NCBI GenBank assembly: GCA_003833135.1
Contig: QZLH01000324.1
Location: forward strand, 59,259-71,408
DNA from: Oehlia diaphana
Lineage: Eukaryota; Glomeromycota; Glomeromycetes; Glomerales; Glomeraceae
Direction: 5' to 3'
Length of the DNA stretch: 12,150 nucleotides
This document shows positions 9,459 through 12,150 of the stretch, piece after piece. The notes beneath the pieces were generated by a model, which saw only the letters and a program-made list of their open reading frames with translations, made no database searches and had not been told where the DNA came from. Each line of letters begins with the position of its first letter. Within the stretch, counting starts at the first letter, position 1. A program made the translations under genes and the position numbers.

Positions 9459-9686
9459 TTATACCATTTTAATTTTTTTTTTATTGTCGCGAACGCGACT
9501 TAAAATGTATTGTTGCAATTTTATTGATTTTAAGAGAAGCAAACTTAAACAAACCAATATACAACTAACATTCCGTAACTTTAGTTCGGCTCCTGGAATA
9601 ACTGTAGCTTTCACCATTGTGCTTACAGCCTCCAAATTAAATGAGGGATAATGGCTATGTCTGCTAAAATTTAGAGTCGTGATACA
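9459..9686 (-). pseudogene. Minus-strand coding-like relic, unknown
   Basis: A 75-codon frame on the minus strand is open from after a TAG (9687-9689) to TAA (9459-9461). It has no ATG until the middle (MVKATVIPGAELKLRNVSC). Its first half has mixed, coding-like composition (NFSRHSHYPSFNLEAVS) and higher GC than its surroundings. The second half is hydrophobic and AT-driven. It could be an exon remnant preceded by an acceptor-like ttttag, or part of a dispersed repeat. No family was recognised. Confidence 0.3.
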
Positions 9687-9811
9687 CTAAGTACATTTTT
9701 TGTAAAAATAAAAATTTAACTCTACGACAAGGCAGAAATGCCACATACTGTATATGATAAAAATCCGACGAAAAGTCCAAAAGAACCCGGAAAGAAAATA
9801 TTAGCATCCAA

Positions 9812-9943
9812 CTATTTATTTTCCAAGGTATGGCCTGTGTCTGGGACGTGTGAAGCTATATCCAAAGGAAATGAATTCCTATCTTCATCCCCGTCAGCGT
9901 TCTCTTCTTCTTGCGTGATCACGTTATACCATTTTATTTGCAT
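9812..9943 (-). pseudogene. Minus-strand short open frame, possible gene or repeat relic
   Basis: The minus-strand ATG at 9943 opens 43 codons ending in TAG (9812-9814). The acidic, polar stretch VITQEEENADGDEDRNSFPL followed by DIASHVPDTGHTLENK looks like protein rather than random AT-rich sequence. A CCAAT box in the same orientation lies at 10023-10027, and a good initiator context CAAAAATGG lies near 10010, but that ATG meets a stop after four codons. The opposite strand also has an 88-codon frame (9738-10004), rich in Ser/Phe where it mirrors the acidic run. No family was recognised. Confidence 0.3.
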
Positions 9944-10067
9944 TATGAGCAAAAATCGATATCATGCAGACATGCACAGATCGCGATATGTTGGTATCAG
10001 GTGATCGCCATTTTTGTTTTTGATTGGCCACTAAGCTAAATTAGGTTTCAAGTGTGATAGTTGATAC

Positions 10068-10114
10068 TGATGCGCGTCAGGTGTTGATTGACGATTGACA
10101 CCTGACGCGCTTCA
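10068..10114. repeat. Perfect 13-bp inverted repeat (hairpin)
   Basis: GCGCGTCAGGTGT (10072-10084) is exactly complementary to ACACCTGACGCGC (10098-10110), with a 13-base loop. The stem gains three further pairs beyond one T-T mismatch. The GC-rich arms stand out from the surroundings. The loop and flanks carry GATTGAC at 10086-10092 and 10093-10099 (direct tandem) and again at 10121-10127. It may be part of a small foldback element or a structured RNA. Confidence 0.7.
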
Positions 10115-10706
10115 CTTATCGATTGACACGATTGCATGAGCAGCTTTGAAAATCAAATAAAGGAAGATGGAGTAAGATTTAGTTAAAAAATTCGTTAATA
10201 ATTAATATTTGTGCTGTTCGCAAACCTTCATTCCACCTTCTTGCCGCAAAGCCAATTATTGCGAATAGGTTCTTATCACGCGTTCAAGCATGTAATTAAA
10301 AAGTTAATTACTATTCATTTAACTTGAGAATACAAGAATATTTGTATCTGAAAGGATATGAATATCAATATTTTCGATGTAATTTGAAAATCATTAAAAT
10401 CATTAAAGCCTAAAATTAAATTATTAAAAAATCTATTTTTAGTTAGATTATAGAAATAATTTATTTTTCGGTTTGAACTAAAAAAAAAAAAAATAAAACA
10501 ATTAAAAAATTGTCTATTGAGAAAGATATTTGTCGGTAATTTGATTTACTGTGTAATGTACCTGTCAGCAACAAAAAAGCTCGGACACGCGATTTAAAGT
10601 GTGGCGTCTAAATTTTAATGAGAGTCCTTAACCTGCGTTAATTTTTATTTATTTATTTTTTATTAGATGTCTCGTAATTTAGTTTATTATAACTTATCTA
10701 GGTGGT
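10115..10706. other. Intergenic stretch, no gene seen
   Basis: AT-rich sequence with homopolymer A near 10480-10492 and a slightly GC-richer patch near 10570-10605 containing CACGCGATTTAAAGTG. No coding or RNA gene can be supported. Confidence 0.45.
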
Positions 10707-10871
10707 ATGTCCTTTTTTGCTTGGGTGGTGCTAGGTCATTTTAGTTTTTTGGCAGGCTCTCCCCTTAGGAAGTTAAACTCTTTCTTTGTGATTGTAGCGA
10801 ATTCTACTTTATTATATTTTTATGGTTTGACAGTAACAAGGTATTCTTACCAGCTGTTAATTTTCATTTAA
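10707..10871 (+). other. Short hydrophobic open frame, probable repeat relic
   Basis: The ATG at 10707 opens 54 codons (MSFFAWVVLGHFSFLAGSPL, then a second hydrophobic half) ending in TAA at 10869-10871. The DNA is GC-richer than its surroundings and has GGTGG-type strings unlike the neighbouring sequence. The peptide could form one or two membrane helices. No homologue is recognised and there is no promoter evidence, so it is more likely a piece of a dispersed repeat than a gene. Confidence 0.25.
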
Positions 10872-11012
10872 GATATGTACATTTTAATTTGTATAGATGA
10901 TTCTTCAATTACTCTTTCCTTTACTTAAAAGAATTTAATAAAATAAAATTTATTAATATATAGAACAAAATTATTTTTTCACGTTTGATAAATAAAATAA
11001 AAACATTAAACA

Positions 11013-11237
11013 TTAACTTAACAAATCTTTCTCTAGATATTTGTATTTACTTAAACCTATAAGTTTTTTTCTAAATCCTTTATATTCATCAACCATAATC
11101 ACTACCTATCGGGTCTTCCTCTATAAAATTTCATATTCATTATCATCTCCATTGGAAAAGTCTTTTCCTAAAACTTTCATGTTTATTAGTATATAATCTT
11201 TCAAATCTTTCATCAAACTTTCATATTCATCAATATG
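11013..11237 (-). pseudogene. Minus-strand decayed coding fragment with internal repeat
   Basis: The minus strand reads IDEYESLMKDLKDYI and LGKDFSNGDDNEYEIL, meets two TAG codons, then continues in the same frame as MVDEYKGFRKKLIGLSKYKY and EKDLLS before a final TAA. The short piece between the stops is coding-like in another frame (EEDPIGSDYG), so two compensating indels may lie near 11131 and 11096. The charged helical composition and the DEYxxxxxxL similarity of both halves suggest the C-terminal end of an old gene. The family was not recognised. Confidence 0.5.
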
Positions 11238-11302
11238 TTAAATAAATCTAAAATCTATGAAAAAGAAGGCTTTTTTTAAGATTTATTCAAATATAAATAT
11301 AG

Positions 11303-11321
11303 TATATATATATATATATAA
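11303..11321. repeat. (TA)n microsatellite
   Basis: About nine uninterrupted TA units. Confidence 0.85.
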
Positions 11322-11502
11322 ACATAGTACTTTGTTACTTAATAAAACCGTCTTTATTATGCTTTAACGAAAAAAAAAGGACTAACTTTTGATAAAAAAT
11401 GGCAAATGTTATACTAAGGCCACACAAATTCAATTTTTCGGTTCACGCCCAGGGTTTATTGTTTATTAATAAAAAAGTTTATATGTAAAATCGGGACATC
11501 TG

Positions 11503-11769
11503 ATTGGTTGACTTTTAAAGGAGAGGGTAATTAAAGAATTTATTTTCGCTCCAGAAGTTTTCGGCCACGTGATAAACATACCGTTAATAAAGGGGAATCT
11601 TAACCTGTTCCAGGGGTTATACGATAATATCCTGTTTCCCCACGTGATAGTGGCGCGACTTTATCGTTTATACGTTATACATAGTACACATTTTTTATCT
11701 TTTCTTCTCTCTTCCTTTTCTTTTCTTTTCAGTTATTTTTTTAAAATATTCTCAAAAAGTTTATAAAAG
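11503..11769 (+). promoter_or_regulatory. Promoter-like region of a downstream gene
   Basis: In order: ATTGG at 11503-11507 (inverted CCAAT box, CAACCAATCA on the minus strand); two copies of CCACGTGAT with CACGTG at 11566-11571 and 11641-11646, 75 bases apart; a pyrimidine tract at 11691-11731; TATAAAAG at 11762-11769, about 140 bases before the ATG at 11910. Read on the minus strand, ATCACGTG fits the RTCACRTG site of Cbf1-like bHLH factors. CCAAT is the site of the Hap complex, which in fungi often drives respiratory genes. Factor identities are inferred. Confidence 0.55.
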
Positions 11770-11909
11770 CCAGTGTTTAAGAATATTTCTTTTTATAGCT
11801 AGTGTTTTATTTGTAAAGTTAAGAATAATTTTCACATTAAATCTTATAATAGACACGTTTTTTGTACAGAAATCTCCCAGTATTATTTTATTATTTTAAC
11901 CAAAATAAT

Positions 11910-11943
11910 ATGGCTTTCTTAAATAAGCGAAGTTATTCAGCAG
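11910..11943 (+). CDS. Putative first coding exon, possibly of a mitochondrial protein (partial)
   Basis: The ATG at 11910, in the context AAAATAATATGG, encodes MAFLNKRSYSA. It is followed by a good donor, CAG|gtatga, at 11944. The peptide has two basic residues, no acidic ones, and an R-S-Y-S match to the R-x-Y-(S/A) cleavage pattern of fungal mitochondrial presequences. The upstream promoter-like elements support a gene start. Without splicing the frame closes after 36 codons at 12018-12020. The remainder lies mostly beyond the window, so the product cannot be named. Confidence 0.45.
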
Positions 11944-12056
11944 GTATGAAACTACTCAGATATTTCTCCAAGCTAGTTTGTATATTCATAAAACTATACT
12001 CACTATTTCACTATTTGTAATATTTTCAACTTTTTATATAAATACTGCAACGACAG

Positions 12057-12144
12057 CTTCTGCCACTCTGTACGTCACAAGATTTAAGTTTGTTTCGTAT
12101 AATCATAAAATTTATAATTTAACAAAAAGTTTATTCTTTATTAT
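12057..12144 (+). CDS. Possible second exon of the 11910 gene (uncertain)
   Basis: An acceptor, gcaacgacag, ends at 12056. Joined to the 11910 exon it continues in frame as A-SATLYVTRFKF and on to a donor-like gtaaga at 12145-12150, at the very edge. A shorter 13-base exon ending before gtacgt at 12070 is also possible, since gtacgt is used twice as donor in the large gene. The AT-driven composition after 12080 argues against the longer form. Confidence 0.2.
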
Positions 12145-12150
12145 GTAAGA

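Noticed and set aside
9738..10004. 88-codon plus-strand open frame
   Set aside because: Composition looks like the antisense of the acidic minus-strand stretch (Ser/Phe-rich SSSPSAFSSS), with no recognised domain; not called as a gene, though it shares the interval with the minus-strand relic.
11569..11766. 65-codon plus-strand open frame
   Set aside because: It has no ATG at its start, lies across the CACGTG sites, pyrimidine tract and TATA-like box, and its translation is low-complexity Ser/Phe/Leu.
1..12150. tRNA, rRNA, CRISPR array or bacterial operon features
   Set aside because: No cloverleaf, rRNA-like or spaced-repeat structure was seen, and the spliced gene shows eukaryotic nuclear DNA.

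Overview
The window looks like nuclear DNA of a fungus, most likely an arbuscular mycorrhizal fungus of the Glomeromycotina (Rhizophagus-like). The reasons are very AT-rich DNA, spliceosomal introns of 61-88 bases, decayed gene and repeat fragments between genes, and a broken BTB/POZ-domain fragment of the kind hugely expanded in those genomes. The taxon is inferred; the introns and protein families are read from the sequence.

One large plus-strand gene dominates (1476-9093; 11 exons, 10 introns). It encodes a ZNFX1-like protein (NFX1-type zinc finger-containing protein 1) of about 2280 residues. In order it has: an arginine/tyrosine/proline-rich octad-repeat leader, the family's helical N-terminal region, a UPF1-like superfamily 1 RNA helicase with all main motifs, a long array of NFX1-type cysteine/histidine fingers, an incomplete RING-like module, a helical stretch, and a C-terminal RZ-type zinc finger. 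Relatives (S. pombe Hrr1, C. elegans ZNFX-1, animal ZNFX1) act in small-RNA silencing or RNA sensing, so an RNA-silencing role is the best guess. The gene has one defect: at 3042-3045 the frame shifts by one base, which would stop the protein at residue 481 unless it is a sequence error or is bypassed. Everything downstream is intact.

Flanks: 1-155 holds a GGGTCGG/CCGACCC repeat. 637-866 holds a BTB-domain pseudogene with at least two frameshifts. 9094-11300 is gene-poor and contains several minus-strand coding-like relics (9459-9686, 9812-9943, 11013-11237), a short plus-strand open frame (10707-10871) and a strong hairpin (10068-10114). From about 11500 a promoter-like region begins (inverted CCAAT box, two CACGTGAT sites 75 bases apart, pyrimidine tract, TATAAAAG). 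It leads to an ATG at 11910 whose short first exon resembles a mitochondrial presequence, so a second gene probably starts here and runs off the window.
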